In this document: positions 1 to 10,164 of the stretch, one piece after another | How the letters are laid out: each line of letters begins with the position of its first letter | Position numbering within the stretch: position 1 is the stretch's first letter | Origin: Glandiceps talaboti | Lineage: Eukaryota > Hemichordata > Enteropneusta > Spengelidae | Assembly: GCF_964340395.1 (NCBI RefSeq) | Contig: NC_135558.1 | Coordinates: forward strand, 8,653,501-8,717,500 | Direction of reading: 5' to 3' | Length of the DNA: 64,000 nt | Position numbers and translations under genes: made by a program | Notes under the pieces: model-generated | Database searches by the model: none | Seen by the model: only the letters and a program-made list of their open reading frames with translations | What the model was told of the DNA's origin: nothing

Positions 1-268
1 GAGACAATAATAATTTGTTTCCTTATAATTTCCAGATTTATTAATAACATTTTTATTAATATTACTGTCACATTACCTCCCTTCTGGGAGATTGTCACAC
101 TGAATAAACATTAAATTATAAGCTGATTAGGTAAAAGTGTAACTGGTACATTGGTAATTATATGGTGAGAAATATTGTCATTTAGATAGAAGAAAGGATA
201 TGAAATATCTTTATTCAGTCAATAGAGAGTAAGAAGTCAGCCAGAATAAACAAAATAAATAAACAAAA

Positions 269-299
<31 letters not shown>

Positions 300-509
300 A
301 TACACAAATAAACAAATAATAGAAGAAGAAAAAATCATACATTATATGCTTGCTGCACCCAGTGCTGAGACAAAATATGTCATACATGTATGATATAGAA
401 GGGTGTATTTACATAGATCTGGTACTGGTACATTATTTTAATGAGCCAATCTTAAACTTTGGCTGTGGTGACAGTCATGGCTGCGCCATTACTGATGCTG
501 TGTAGTATT
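1..509. other. AT-rich non-coding stretch with an (AAAT)n run
   Basis: I see no exon or gene here on either strand. The only distinct item is an (AAAT)n-type simple repeat at about 247-306, mixed with AAAC units. If the TRAF-like gene to the right continues leftwards on the minus strand, this would be intron or 3' flank. No exon with a conserved Cys/His pattern was found. Confidence 0.5.
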
Positions 510-514
510 GTACC

Positions 515-1037
515 TTTTTGGCATATTTGCATCCTGGTTGGTTGATTAACACTTAATACTGTAACAGTTAAAATCATGTACATGTACTGGCATCCTGGTT
601 GTTACTAGTCTAGCAGTTAAAATCCTGGCATATTGGCATCCTGCTTGGTTGACCAGCAGTTAAAATCTTGGCATACATGTACATGTACTGCCATCCTGGT
701 TGTTAAAATCCTGCCATATTTGCATCCTGGTTGGTTGACAAGCAGTTGATATCCTGTCAGATTGGACTGTTGCAATTTTGAAATATTGCCATCCTGGTTG
801 ATTGGCTAGCAGTTAAATATCCTGGCATACTGATAGCCTGGGTGATTACTTAACAGTTGAAATCTAAATGACATGCTGGTAGCCTAGACATCCTGGCATA
901 TTGGCAACCTGGTTGGTTGACTAGCAGTTGAATCCTGGCATATTGGCAATGGCATCCTGGTTGTTAGACTAGCAGTTAAAATACTGGCATCCTGGTTGGT
1001 TGACTAGCAGTCAAAATCTCTCAATCAATCAATCAAT

Positions 1038-1069
<32 letters not shown>

Positions 1070-3860
1070 TTTATATAACACCGGAATCCATTACTCAGAA
1101 TGTTCAAAGGCACTTAACAGGGCACTCGAAAAAAGTTCATATAAAATGCTCTTGCAAAAAGATGAGTCTTTCCTGAACTTGTCCAGAATTGGTGATTGAC
1201 ACAGATCAACCGGAAGACTGTTCCATAATTGCGAGGCAGCACGTGAAAAGGCATATTCACCATAGGATTTGAGTTTGCAGTGGGGGATGCGTAATAGATC
1301 TTTATTGTTGGAGTGAAGTACACATGGAGCATGCTTGTAACTGATCAGGTCCGATAATGTAACTAGGTGCAGCATTGTTGAGATCTTTGTAGGTGATCAA
1401 AAGTATTTTGTAGTGTATTCTGTAATAGACTGGTAGTCACTATAGTTCCTTGACAGTTGGAGAGATATGGTCTGATTTCTTGTGGCGTGAAACAATTATG
1501 TTCTGGTTGCTGTGTTTTGAGCGTGTTGTAGATGAGTAATGTCTTTAGATGCTAAACCATATAAGAGTCCATTACAGTAATCCAGTTTGCATGAGACAAG
1601 AGCATGGACTAGGTTTTCACATGCTTCACCTGTCAGACAGTGACAAATGAGACCAATTTTCTGAAGATTGTAATCGATTGAATTGCATGTTCTGGTAATG
1701 TGCTTTCTAAAGGTGTGTTTATCAGCAAAAGTTACACCAATCCAGCCATATTGGCATCTTGGTTGTTAGACAAGCAGTTGCAATCTTGGCATACATGTAC
1801 ATGTACTGGCATCCTGGTTGTTACTAGTTTAGCAGTTAAAATCCTGGCATATTGGCATCCTGCTTGGTTGACCAGCAATTCAAATCTTGGCATACATGTA
1901 TATGTACTGCCATCTTGGTTCTTAGTCTAGCACTTAAAATCCTGCCATATTTGCATCCTGGTTGGTTGACAAGCAGTTGATATCCTGGCAGATTGGACTG
2001 TTGCAATTCTGAAATATTGCCATCCTGGTTGATTGGCTAGCAGTTACATATCCTGGCATACTGATAGCCTTGGTAGTTGGGTAACAGTTGAAATCATGGC
2101 ATATTGGTCCTGGTTGGTTGACTAACAGTTGAAATCCTGGCATACTGGTTGGTTGACTAGCAGTTAAAATCCTGGCATACCAGCATCCTGGTTGCTTGAC
2201 TAGCAGTTAAAATCCTGGCATACTGGTCCTGGTTGCTTGACTAGCAGTCGAAATCCTGGCATACTGGTTGGTTGACTAGCAGTTAAAATCCTGGCTTACC
2301 AGCATCCTGGTTGGTTGACTAGCAGTTAAAATCCTGGCATACCAGCATCCTGGTTGCTTGACTAGCAGTTAAAATCCTGGCATACCGACCCTGGTTGCTT
2401 GACTAGCAGTCGAAATCCTGGCATACTGGTTGCTTGACTAGCAGTTAAAATCCTAGCATCCTGGTTGGTTGATTAGCAGTCAAAATCCTTGCATACTGGT
2501 TGGTTGACTAGCAGTTAAAATCCTGGCATACTGGCATCCTGGTTGGTTGACTAGCAGTTAAAATCCTAGCATCCTGGTTGGTTGATTAGCAGTCAAAATC
2601 CTTGCATACTGGTTGGTTGACTAGCAGTCAAAATCCTGGCATACTGGCATCCTGGTTGGTTGACTAGCAGTCAAAATCCTTTCATCCTGGTTGGTTGACT
2701 AGCAGTCAAAATCCTTGCATACTGGTTGGTTGACTAGCAGTCAAAATCCTGGCATACTGGCATCCTGGTTGGTTGACTAGCAGTCAAAATCCTGGCATCC
2801 TGGTTGGTTGATTAGCAGTCAAAATCCTTGCATACTGGTTGGTTGACTAGCAGTTAAAATCCTGGCATACCGGCATACTGGTTGGTTGACTAGCAGTTAA
2901 AATCCTGGCATACCAGCATCCTGGTTGGTTGACTAGCAGTTAAAATCCTAGCATATTGGCCCTGGTTGCTTGACTAGCAGTCAAAATCCTGGCATACTGG
3001 TTGCTTGACTAGCAGTTAAAATCCTGGCATACCAGCATCCTGGTTGGTTGACTAGCAGTTAAAATCCTAGCATATTGGCCCTGGTTGCTTGACTAGCAGT
3101 CAAAATCCTGGCATACTGGCATCCTGGTTGGTTGACTAGCAGTCAAAATCCTTTCATCCTGGTTGGTTGACTAGCAGTCAAAATCCTTGCATACTGGTTG
3201 GTTGACTAGCAGTTAAAATCCTGGTATACCGGCATCCTGGTTGGTTGACTAGCAGTTAAAATCCTGGCATATTGGTCCTGGTTGCTTGACTAGCAGTCAA
3301 AATCCTGGCATACTGGCCCTGGTTGGTTGACTAGCAATTGAAATCTTAGCATATTGGCTGGCTAACCAGCAGTTGAAATCTTGGCATACATGTACAAGTA
3401 CTGGCAACATGGTTGTTAGTCTAGCAGTTGAAATGCTGGCATATTGGCATCCTGGTTGGTTGATGAGCAGTTGAAATCCTGGCAGATTAGACTGTTGCAA
3501 TTCTGAAATATAGCTATCCTGGTTGATTGGCTAGCAGTTAAATATCCTGGCACACTGATAGCCTTGGTGGTTGAGTAACAGTTGAAATCTTGGCATGCTG
3601 GTAGTCTAGTTGGTTGACCAGCAGTTGACAACCTGGCATATTGGCATCCTGGTTGGTTGACCAGCAGTTGATCATAATTGTTGGCAACCTGGTTCGTTAG
3701 CTAGGGTTGAAATCCTGGATTATTGGCAACCTGATTGATTGAATAACAGTTGACAGTTGAAATCTTGGAATATTCTACTTGGTTGGTTGGTTGGTTGACT
3801 ATAGAAGTAGAATTCCTGGTATATTCAAAACTTACTTTGTTGACTAACAGTTGAAATCTT
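515..3860. repeat. Minisatellite with 35/43-bp units and higher-order structure
   Basis: Dozens of head-to-tail copies of a unit built from GCATCCTGG, TTGGTTGACTAGCAG and TTAAAATCCTGGCATACTG are visible. Full units are about 43 bp and shorter ones, lacking one CATCCTGG/CATACTGG block, about 35 bp. The most uniform part is about 2100-3300, where units differ by single bases (TTGG/TTGC, GTTAAA/GTCAAA). The flanks are more diverged and contain three copies of a longer block of about 300 bp. Open frames across the array are artefacts of the repeat. A LINE fragment interrupts it at about 1021-1740. The unit family is not one I recognise. Confidence 0.95.
1021..1740 (-). mobile_element. 5'-truncated LINE fragment (end of reverse transcriptase ORF) inside the minisatellite
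   Basis: Read on the minus strand from about 1737, the translation contains CKLDYCNGLLYGLASKD, a downstream LPVYYRIHYKILLITYKDLN segment, then LKSYGEYAFSRAASQLWNSL and SPILDKFRKD. These are the hallmark C-terminal blocks of CR1/L2/Rex-type non-LTR retrotransposon ORFs (thumb region, then the 'YG.RAFS.AAP.LWNSLP' tail). At least two frameshifts and in-frame stops make it non-functional. The minus-strand 3' end is a (TTGA)n tail at 1021-1064, expected for a LINE that ends in a simple repeat. The 5' end breaks straight back into minisatellite at about 1741, as in 5'-truncated insertion. Family assignment within CR1-like LINEs is uncertain. Confidence 0.9.
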
Positions 3861-4242
3861 ATTAATCCGCAAGCTAGATGTGTTTTGTGGACAATCAAAG
3901 AGTTCCTCAACAAACTGCCTGTATCCTCGCCTATTTGATAATTATGATCAATTTAATATTTACTGCCAGTGGTGGCTGCTGTGGAGATCTGTTTTTCAGC
4001 AATGTTAATGCACTAGTTTACGATGGACAACTACATGCAGATGAAGTTGGATAGTCAAGGAGATCGTTGAAAGGTGTTGGACAGTTAGTGTGTATGAGCC
4101 TTTGAGGACGTGCTGAAGAGATTGAAACAGGATAAGGGTTAATACTGGGGTATTATGTATTTGAATGCAAGAATGATCTAAAATTTCTGAGTTGTTATAC
4201 AACTATGTGCTAATGTCACAGTGGGGTGTTATCCCTGGGCAT
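3861..4242. other. No gene recognised
   Basis: This is a unique-looking stretch between the minisatellite and a MITE-like element. A 65-codon minus-strand frame at 4005-4202 has no recognisable motif and no clear splice sites, so I do not call it. Confidence 0.4.
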
Positions 4243-4533
4243 TGAAGGAAAAGTCCAGTCAAATTATTATTTTACAGAACATGTAAAGACAATGACAGAG
4301 AGATTATGGTGACTGTGATGTCAGCACCAGGGGCTTTCCATTAAACCCTTGCTGGAAATCACCAAAATAGCTGAACACATCTCAAATGCAGCTGAGCTTC
4401 TTTTACCAGATTTCAAAGTTCAGTAAGTTAACAGAGTGCTATTCAATCACCCAAAATCATGTTATAGCTGGAGTAATCAATACATGACGTAGCGTACTAA
4501 ATGCAAAAATTAGCTTGGCTAGACTTTTCCTTT
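4243..4533. mobile_element. MITE-like element with about 24-bp terminal inverted repeats
   Basis: The left end, TGAAGGAAAAGTCCAGTCAA, is matched in inverse by AGCTTGGCTAGACTTTTCCT at 4511-4530 (4 or 5 differences). The element is about 290 bp long and has no coding capacity. A target-site duplication is not obvious. It ends only 20 bp before the TAA-flanked element that follows, so the two are neighbouring insertions. Confidence 0.6.
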
Positions 4534-4556
4534 AACAGCAAATAGTGAAACTATAA

Positions 4557-6005
4557 GGGGCCATTTTAAAACTGACGCACAAGAAACGTAATTTCTTCAT
4601 TTTAGTTTAAACCCCCTTCCCCCCCCCCTCCCCCCTCAAAATGAAATGTCTTAATGCGAAATGGGAAAATGAACGACCTGTCCAACATGTATTGTTTATA
4701 TCATATACCATGACATCAAAAAACACACCAAACTCTAATTGCAATTCAAATTGTAAAACATTTTGCTGTCTCTGCAAAACATAGTTTCAACTGAAAATTG
4801 TATATACCAGTTCTCATGCTTTTTAGTGTTAAAGTTGTTTCTATTGAGCCATTTTTATTCGCACGTTTCCATAATTTATACACGTTGATTTTGACTGTCA
4901 CACCACGCCATTGATGAACATGTTGACATGGCGGCGGCTTTCACATGCATGTTTCAACTATCACGTGAAAACATCTATAAATCTGCTCGGAATTACTAAA
5001 CTATTGCTGAATAATTATTTCAGGTGATCGAACTTTTCATTTTCACGTTAATCAACATTAGTCGAACGATCAACCTGTTACTAGTGCCTAAATAAACATT
5101 CACAATGCCACGCTATCTACATTATAATAATTTAGTCCAAGTTTAGAGGTCACGACAAACACGTGACAACTCATGACATCGGTAATTTCCCAGATTTACA
5201 TTCGTAGTAGTTTCACGTTATACCCCAACCCGGCCTAACTTAGAACCTTCGCATAGATGGCCTTTGGCAATGTCCTCTCCACATAGTCTATTCAAATCAA
5301 TTATCATGAAGGTCCTTTAAAAGTTGCCACTACGATTAAACGATCGGCTCTGATCATGCACCCACTTCATTAACTTTCGTTGACAAGATCACATGTCGTT
5401 ACCTATGTAGTGGCATGCAGTGTGGGTACGATGAATCTCCTCATGTCTAAACAGGTAACCCGTCTAGAATTTGGAATTAGGTAATCCTAAAAACATAAAG
5501 CTATGTCGGATCCGGACATTTTAAAAACCGTGAGTTGCAGGTACAAGTATTAAATGAGGTAATGTCTAAAAACAGTAAATGTAATGTCTTGCTTGGGCTG
5601 TACGCTTATCATCCTAGTCGCAAGAAATTGGATGACATGTGCGTTCGTCACGTACCATCATTTGAATTCAGGAACTTCTGTTTAGGTGTTGGTGAATAAT
5701 AAAACCCTGTTTTCGCAGCATTCAAGATGTTGTTTTTGTGATTCATTTATTGTACATCACTCCCTGGCTTGGTGGGTTACTTGGCCATATGAAACGGTTA
5801 TTTTAGAACAACATGTATCTCTCTCCGTGTATGTTGGCAAAGTTTCTGACTGTCATTTTTTCAAGAAAAATAGCATTGCCTCTTTTGATTCCATTTAGTA
5901 AGAATTAAAAATCCTTATTGCGATTTTGACGCATGCAAAACGAAATGAACTCTTACTCCCTCCCCCTACATTTGTCGTGCGTCAGTTTTAAAATGACACA
6001 GCCCC
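4557..6005. mobile_element. Non-autonomous DNA transposon with TIRs and TAA target duplication (PIF/Harbinger-like)
   Basis: The left end reads GGGGC then CATTTTAAAACTGACGCAC (4557-4580). The right end is its inverse, GTGCGTCAGTTTTAAAATG then GCCCC (5978-6005), with a 5-base insertion in one copy. Immediately outside, both sides carry TAA (4554-4556 and 6006-6008). A 3-bp TWA duplication plus G-rich termini is the known signature of PIF/Harbinger elements. The 1.45-kb interior contains no transposase-like or Myb-like frame; its longest open frame (5686-5898, 70 codons) has no recognisable motif. It is therefore a non-autonomous or decayed copy. The superfamily call is an inference from TIR and TSD only. 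Confidence 0.7.
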
Positions 6006-6137
6006 TAAGTGTGCAGCCAGAATCACCATGTCAATGAGATTTCACAAACTGCAATTAATACATGTATAAAAGTACAAGGTCATCTGGTGATGTAAGTGTC
6101 CTTCATAGACATGGATGAATTGCGACACACACATCTA

Positions 6138-6415
6138 CTAAGACCTGGTATATATCAATATATTAATCAATGATTTTGTCCTAAAAAAAAATATGCAAGG
6201 TTTACTTACATAAATGTGACAGTAATTCAATGTTAGGTAGAGAATTTTAAATTTTGCATGCTGTTGTACTGGTAGCCAGTGTAACACTTTGAGAAAAGGG
6301 GTAAGGTGATTACACTTTTCTCTAATAACTAAATGAGCTGCAGAATTCTGAATCATTTGAAGTTTCCGAATCTCATATGCTGGGGGCCAAACAGTAAACT
6401 ATTACAACTACCACA
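6138..6415 (-). mobile_element. LINE reverse-transcriptase fragment
   Basis: The minus-strand translation contains PPAYEIRKLQMIQNSAAHLV, CNHLTPFLKVLHWLPVQQ and KFKILYLTL. This is the conserved end of the reverse-transcriptase region in CR1/L2-type LINEs ('YQIRKLQRVQNSAARLV...HWLPV..RI.FKIL'). Both ends are truncated, and a frame slip near 6390 separates the upstream CNSLLFG piece. It is a dead fragment lying about 130 bp past the TRAF exon at 6546-6620, in the same orientation as that gene. Confidence 0.85.
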
Positions 6416-6545
6416 GCTTTGTGTCATTTCATTTATTTTTATTTATTTATTAACTTTGGCAAAGTCAGGTAGTCCACACCAGTGATGAACACCTATAAAC
6501 ATGCACTCCCCCAAAAGTAAATTATCATATATTCTAATTGCTCAC

Positions 6546-6620
6546 CTCATATCTCGGGATGTTGTTTTTTCCACAAAAGCGACAAGTAATCAAAAACTTT
6601 GGGCATTTCTTATGGTGTTC
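6546..6620 (-). CDS. TRAF-family adaptor, exon 5 found (third/fourth TRAF zinc fingers)
   Basis: On the minus strand the acceptor TTTTTTACAG precedes the exon and the donor GTGAGC follows it. The 75-nt exon is phase 0 at both ends and encodes EHHKKCPKFLITCRFCGKNN then IPRYE (residues 163-187 of the assembled protein). His164/His165 and Cys168 complete zinc finger 3, whose C149-x2-C152 lies in the preceding exon. Cys175-x2-Cys178 opens finger 4. 'HH..CPKF...C..C.K..IPR' is a strong TRAF-family signature. This is the last exon I can find; the rest of finger 4, the coiled coil and the TRAF-C/MATH domain must lie in exons left of the window or were missed. Confidence 0.9.
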
Positions 6621-7154
6621 CTGTAAAAAAAGTAAATATGAAAATTATTTTTTGTTGGATTATTATTATGAATCATCTTTACCTCATCAATTGGTACCAT
6701 CTACAAATTATTTTAATCAAATTACATGGTCAATATGTGAATGCCTCTCAATAATTTGGAAATAAATGTTATATTATTTAAGAGAGAAAATCCATGCTTC
6801 TGAAATATATATCTTGATGTATGCAGATCTGAAGCATAATGTACATATAATGATGCTGAATAACAGACTGAGAATAAAAAAAAAAATACTTAAAGACAAT
6901 TGCTCAATGTCACACAAGCTCAATGAGTGTACTTCTAACAAAATATTGACGGAAAATTTTCACTCCTTCAATGATTACAGCTTTTGTATTTACTACTGAG
7001 ATGTTGATAAGTTGATTAAAATTTACTTCTAATGTGAGATATGGTGCTGGATTTATGGTAGTATTTCAATATGTTTACAATCATGTTTTAACATTACATC
7101 GATCATGGTGTCATAGTTTACATCATATATACATGTAAATGTTTTATGTTGCAC

Positions 7155-7255
7155 TTTACTTATGAGCATTCGTTTAGGGGAGGGGTTTTTGACCTAAACG
7201 AATGATAGTTCATTCGCTGAGCTTGTGCGACATTGTGTGGTCGTCCTTTACTGTG
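7155..7255 (-). repeat. Copy of a dispersed hairpin-containing repeat family
   Basis: On the minus strand this reads CACAATGTCGCACAAGCTCA, then GAATGAAC, then a hairpin with 12-bp perfect arms (CATTCGTTTAGG / CCTAAACGAATG at 7167-7178 and 7193-7204) around AAAAACCCCTCCCC. A related copy in the opposite orientation lies at about 23755-23860, and fragments lie at about 6890-6935 and 26135-26205. The family has no coding capacity and I do not recognise it. Confidence 0.6.
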
Positions 7256-8190
7256 AGTAAGCATTTGAAGTATGTCATATGGCAGCATTATTTTACTTTC
7301 ATACATAATTGAACATAGATTATAATGCACTTAACTCAATTTTGTAAAAAAGCAAAAATTAGAACAGTAGTCTCATGCAATCCTACATGTATATCACCAG
7401 AAAATGTCAACTACATGTATTGAAGTCAAACTCATTCAACAACTTTTCTTTTTGGAGTAAGAACCATGTACATGTATGGCTGTAAAAGATATACCCTGTT
7501 TAGATCTGTCTACAATTCATAGTCTAAATTAAGTCACATCATATCACTAATATTTTCTACTGTAAATAATGAAAATAAAATTTGAAATGGTATAAAGTAA
7601 TCCTGTAAGGCTTGTCACAGTTGTATGACTTCCTTAAATTCACCTTTAATACATGAAATAAAGAATAATTTCCAACTAACCTGTCATATATCTCCCCCTC
7701 AGAACCAACTAAATAGTTTGATATACTATAATAATGTTAAAACTTACATGCAAAGCTAACGATCACTTACTTTAGCAAACACATTTATTACTGACATCAC
7801 TGTAAATTCTGTTCATCAAATTCATTGAAAAATGATACACAGAAACATGTAGGATCAAACAGCACTTATTCGTGACTGAGCTGATCTACTGGTATGAGCA
7901 TCAATCTTAGCACCAAACTAATATTAACCACATATTAACCATCTTATAAGTTGTAATATATACATTTTATATTGAATTTCACACTTACCAATACACTTGA
8001 TAATATATATGCACACGTGTATTGAGCTTTGATCCTTATAACTCTATGACAGAAAGCATTGTCCTCTTTTCCTTAATGTCCTCCAATTACATTACGCAAT
8101 TTAGAATCCCACAAAATGTGACTTTATGATACACTATACATTTAATAATGCTTCTGAGTTACAACAAACTGGTATGTTGCATGACCAATA

Positions 8191-8602
8191 GTGCTATTTT
8201 GAAATATTTTGCCACTGGTGGCTAGCTGACATTCTAGGTAGGTTGCAGTCCCTTCCATTTTACAATTGTAATTGAATTGATCACATCCACGACAGTGCGT
8301 GCTGTGGTATGCAATCCAGCAAAAGTATTTTCAGAAAACTGAGTTGATCATATGACAGTATTTGCAATATTACTCAAGAATATTTCATTTTGCAACATTG
8401 AATACAACTAATATATCTCTACATATTTAATACAAGGTATATATTTCTTAAGACAAGAACTATCGTCTGCTGAAGCTAGATCACATGCCGCTGCAAGTGC
8501 TATCACAAAATTAATGCAATCGATTACAATCACAAAACGGTAGTGGCTGGGATCTACCTACAGTGACTGTGCCGCTAGTGGGAAAACATTTTGAAATAGC
8601 AC
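8191..8602. mobile_element. MITE with about 85-bp inverted repeats flanked by TA
   Basis: The left arm starts GTGCTATTTTGAAATATTTT and continues with GCCACTGGTGGC. The right arm read in inverse starts GTGCTATTTCAAAATGTTTT and continues with CCCACTAGCGGC. Similarity continues through the GTAGGTAGRT...CAGCC region to about 85 bp. Both ends abut TA (8189-8190 and 8603-8604), consistent with Tc1/mariner-type target duplication, although TA alone is weak evidence. There is no coding capacity in the 412 bp. It lies in a TRAF-gene intron. Confidence 0.7.
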
Positions 8603-8642
8603 TATTATCCATTATAAATTAATTATAAGCAAGAAAACATGT

Positions 8643-8732
8643 ATGGCATACCTTAAGCTTCACACCAGTTAACAACATGAGTATGATTACATGTATGTCA
8701 AGTTAACTGGTCAAAACCAAGGGGTATGCCAT
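8643..8732. repeat. Small imperfect palindrome (about 30-bp arms)
   Basis: ATGGCATACCTT...ACCAGTTAAC at 8643-8671 is mirrored by GTTAACTGGT...AAGGGGTATGCCAT at 8702-8732, with a loop of about 30 bp. It could be a very short foldback element or the relic of one. No gene is involved. Confidence 0.6.
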
Positions 8733-9485
8733 CCCAAGAGATATTGTATTATACCAGTACATTGAAATTTGCAAAGAAATTACATCTCAAGGTTTGCACC
8801 ATTAATATAAGCATATGGTATAATATCATAAGATTCATGCTATATGCTACATTACCAACTATTGCGATCGATACCATAATAATGTAGCATAACTTATGAT
8901 TGATAAGATGTATATATGTACATGTAAGGGGGTAAAAATGAACATTTGTGGGGCAAAGTGCAAGATCTAGCACACCAAAATACAGAGAATTAATAGCTAA
9001 ATCTAGAAGTTCATCAATTTTTGACAAATTGCTAGTCTAAGATCTAGCACGTCACAAAAAAAATCGACAAAGTGCGCAGTTTCACAATCACTTTTCAACC
9101 TTTGTTGGGGATGGGAGTGGGGGTGGTGGGGGGTAAAATCTAGCAAATATACCATTTAGTTTCCTCAGAAATTTTAATAGTTTACAGAGCTTATGTGTCA
9201 TTCTGAGACAACTAGTTACTTTTAATACAACCAAAAATATTGTATTATATCAGTTTTTATTGCATGACCAAAACATTCTAATCATTACCTGCAAGTAACA
9301 TTTCAACTGACCTGGTCGACAGGCTTTGTCAATACTATGCTTTACTGACCTGATGAATATTTTCAAGGATAAAACAAAAATGTTGTTTCTTTTCTCTGGA
9401 ACCATATTTGATAATAGTTCCTAAGTCATAGAGTAAATAATTTACCTAGGATATTTCAGCTGAATCACTTGTACATGTACCACTG

Positions 9486-9868
9486 ACCTTCAACTCCATA
9501 AGGCAACTACTAACCCACATCAGAGACAAAAAGAACAAATCTGAGGAAGTGTAAATGGGGCCATATACCATATCAAATGTGAAAGCTGCAATCATGAATA
9601 CATAGGGGAAACAGCAAGACAGCTTGGCAGCAGGGTAAAACAACATCAGAACCGAGAAACTTCAGCAATTTACGAACATTACATGTACAATAAGTCTGGA
9701 CACTCTATCAATCCTGAAAAAGGCCAAGGTTGTGAGGATCACTTCATCAAATGTCGAGTGAATGAAGCCATTGAGATCAAACACCAATACCTAATTTACT
9801 ATGATGAGGTAGAAATACCAGTAGTATACAACACCCTCCTGCAGTCATACATGTATGACAAGTCTTAG
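9486..9868 (+). mobile_element. Penelope-like retroelement remnant: GIY-YIG endonuclease domain
   Basis: From 9557 the plus strand encodes GAIYHIKCESCNHEYIGETA then RQLGSRVKQHQNRETSAIYE, followed by HYMYNKSGHSIN, a CRVNEAIEIKHQ block and a stop at 9866. This matches the C-terminal GIY-YIG nuclease of Penelope-like elements: the G-x-x-Y pair, a C-x2-C knuckle just before YIGET, a conserved Arg, an EH...HSIN segment and the catalytic-type Glu in EAIEI. The preceding 'RQLLTHIRDKKNKSEEV' linker is in another frame (9486-9553, ending in a stop), so the copy carries a frameshift. The reverse-transcriptase part is absent. It sits in TRAF intron 4, on the opposite strand to the gene. Confidence 0.88.
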
Positions 9869-9999
9869 GTTTTAGAACCATATACAATAACAACTGAAAA
9901 GGGCTAAGGGATCTAGCTGACATAAGGTAACTTTGTTTGTGCTCTGAACTCAGAACTAATGACCCAAAATCCTTAGCTAGTACTACGATATTTCCTTAC

Positions 10000-10164
10000 C
10001 TTCAACTCTTTCCAAGTGATGTCTTCATCACAATATTCACACTGTACAACTCTCATAACACACTGAGTGTCAAGATGATTGACCAGATTTCCTCTCAGTA
10101 TTCTCTGATCACATCCTCTTTTGATACACATTATCACTTCATAGTCACAAATTATTATATGGTC
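10000..10164 (-). CDS. TRAF-family adaptor, exon 4 (TRAF zinc fingers 2-3)
   Basis: The minus-strand acceptor CTGCTCTCCCCTAG and donor GTAAGG bound a 165-nt exon, phase 0 at both ends, encoding residues 108-162. It starts DHIIICDYEVIMCIKRGCDQ. His109 and Cys113 complete finger 1 (C92-x4-C97 from the preceding exon). C120-x4-C125-x11-H137-x4-C142 is finger 2. C149-x2-C152 (QCEYCDED) opens finger 3. The spacing is that of the TRAF-type zinc-finger array, which forms an elongated stalk between the RING and coiled coil and supports E2/RING function. The phase match and finger completion across both junctions make chance unlikely. Confidence 0.92.

Larger units (their letters stand above)
6621..9999 (-). 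other. TRAF-like gene intron 4
   Basis: This intron of about 3.4 kb lies between the exons at 10164-10000 and 6620-6546. It contains repeat-family copies (about 6890-6935 and 7155-7255), two inverted-repeat elements (8191-8602 and 8643-8732) and a Penelope-type endonuclease remnant (9486-9868). No further exon is evident: the exons on either side join in phase, and zinc finger 3 is completed exactly across the junction. Confidence 0.8.

Noticed and set aside
1700-3913. Series of 65-76 codon frames in the minisatellite
   Set aside because: They follow the repeat unit and differ only by unit variants. No start or splice context.
3700-3960. Possible further TRAF zinc-finger exon (HKTHLACG on the minus strand)
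   Set aside because: The Cys/His spacing does not fit a TRAF finger, the exon borders are not convincing and it merges into minisatellite.
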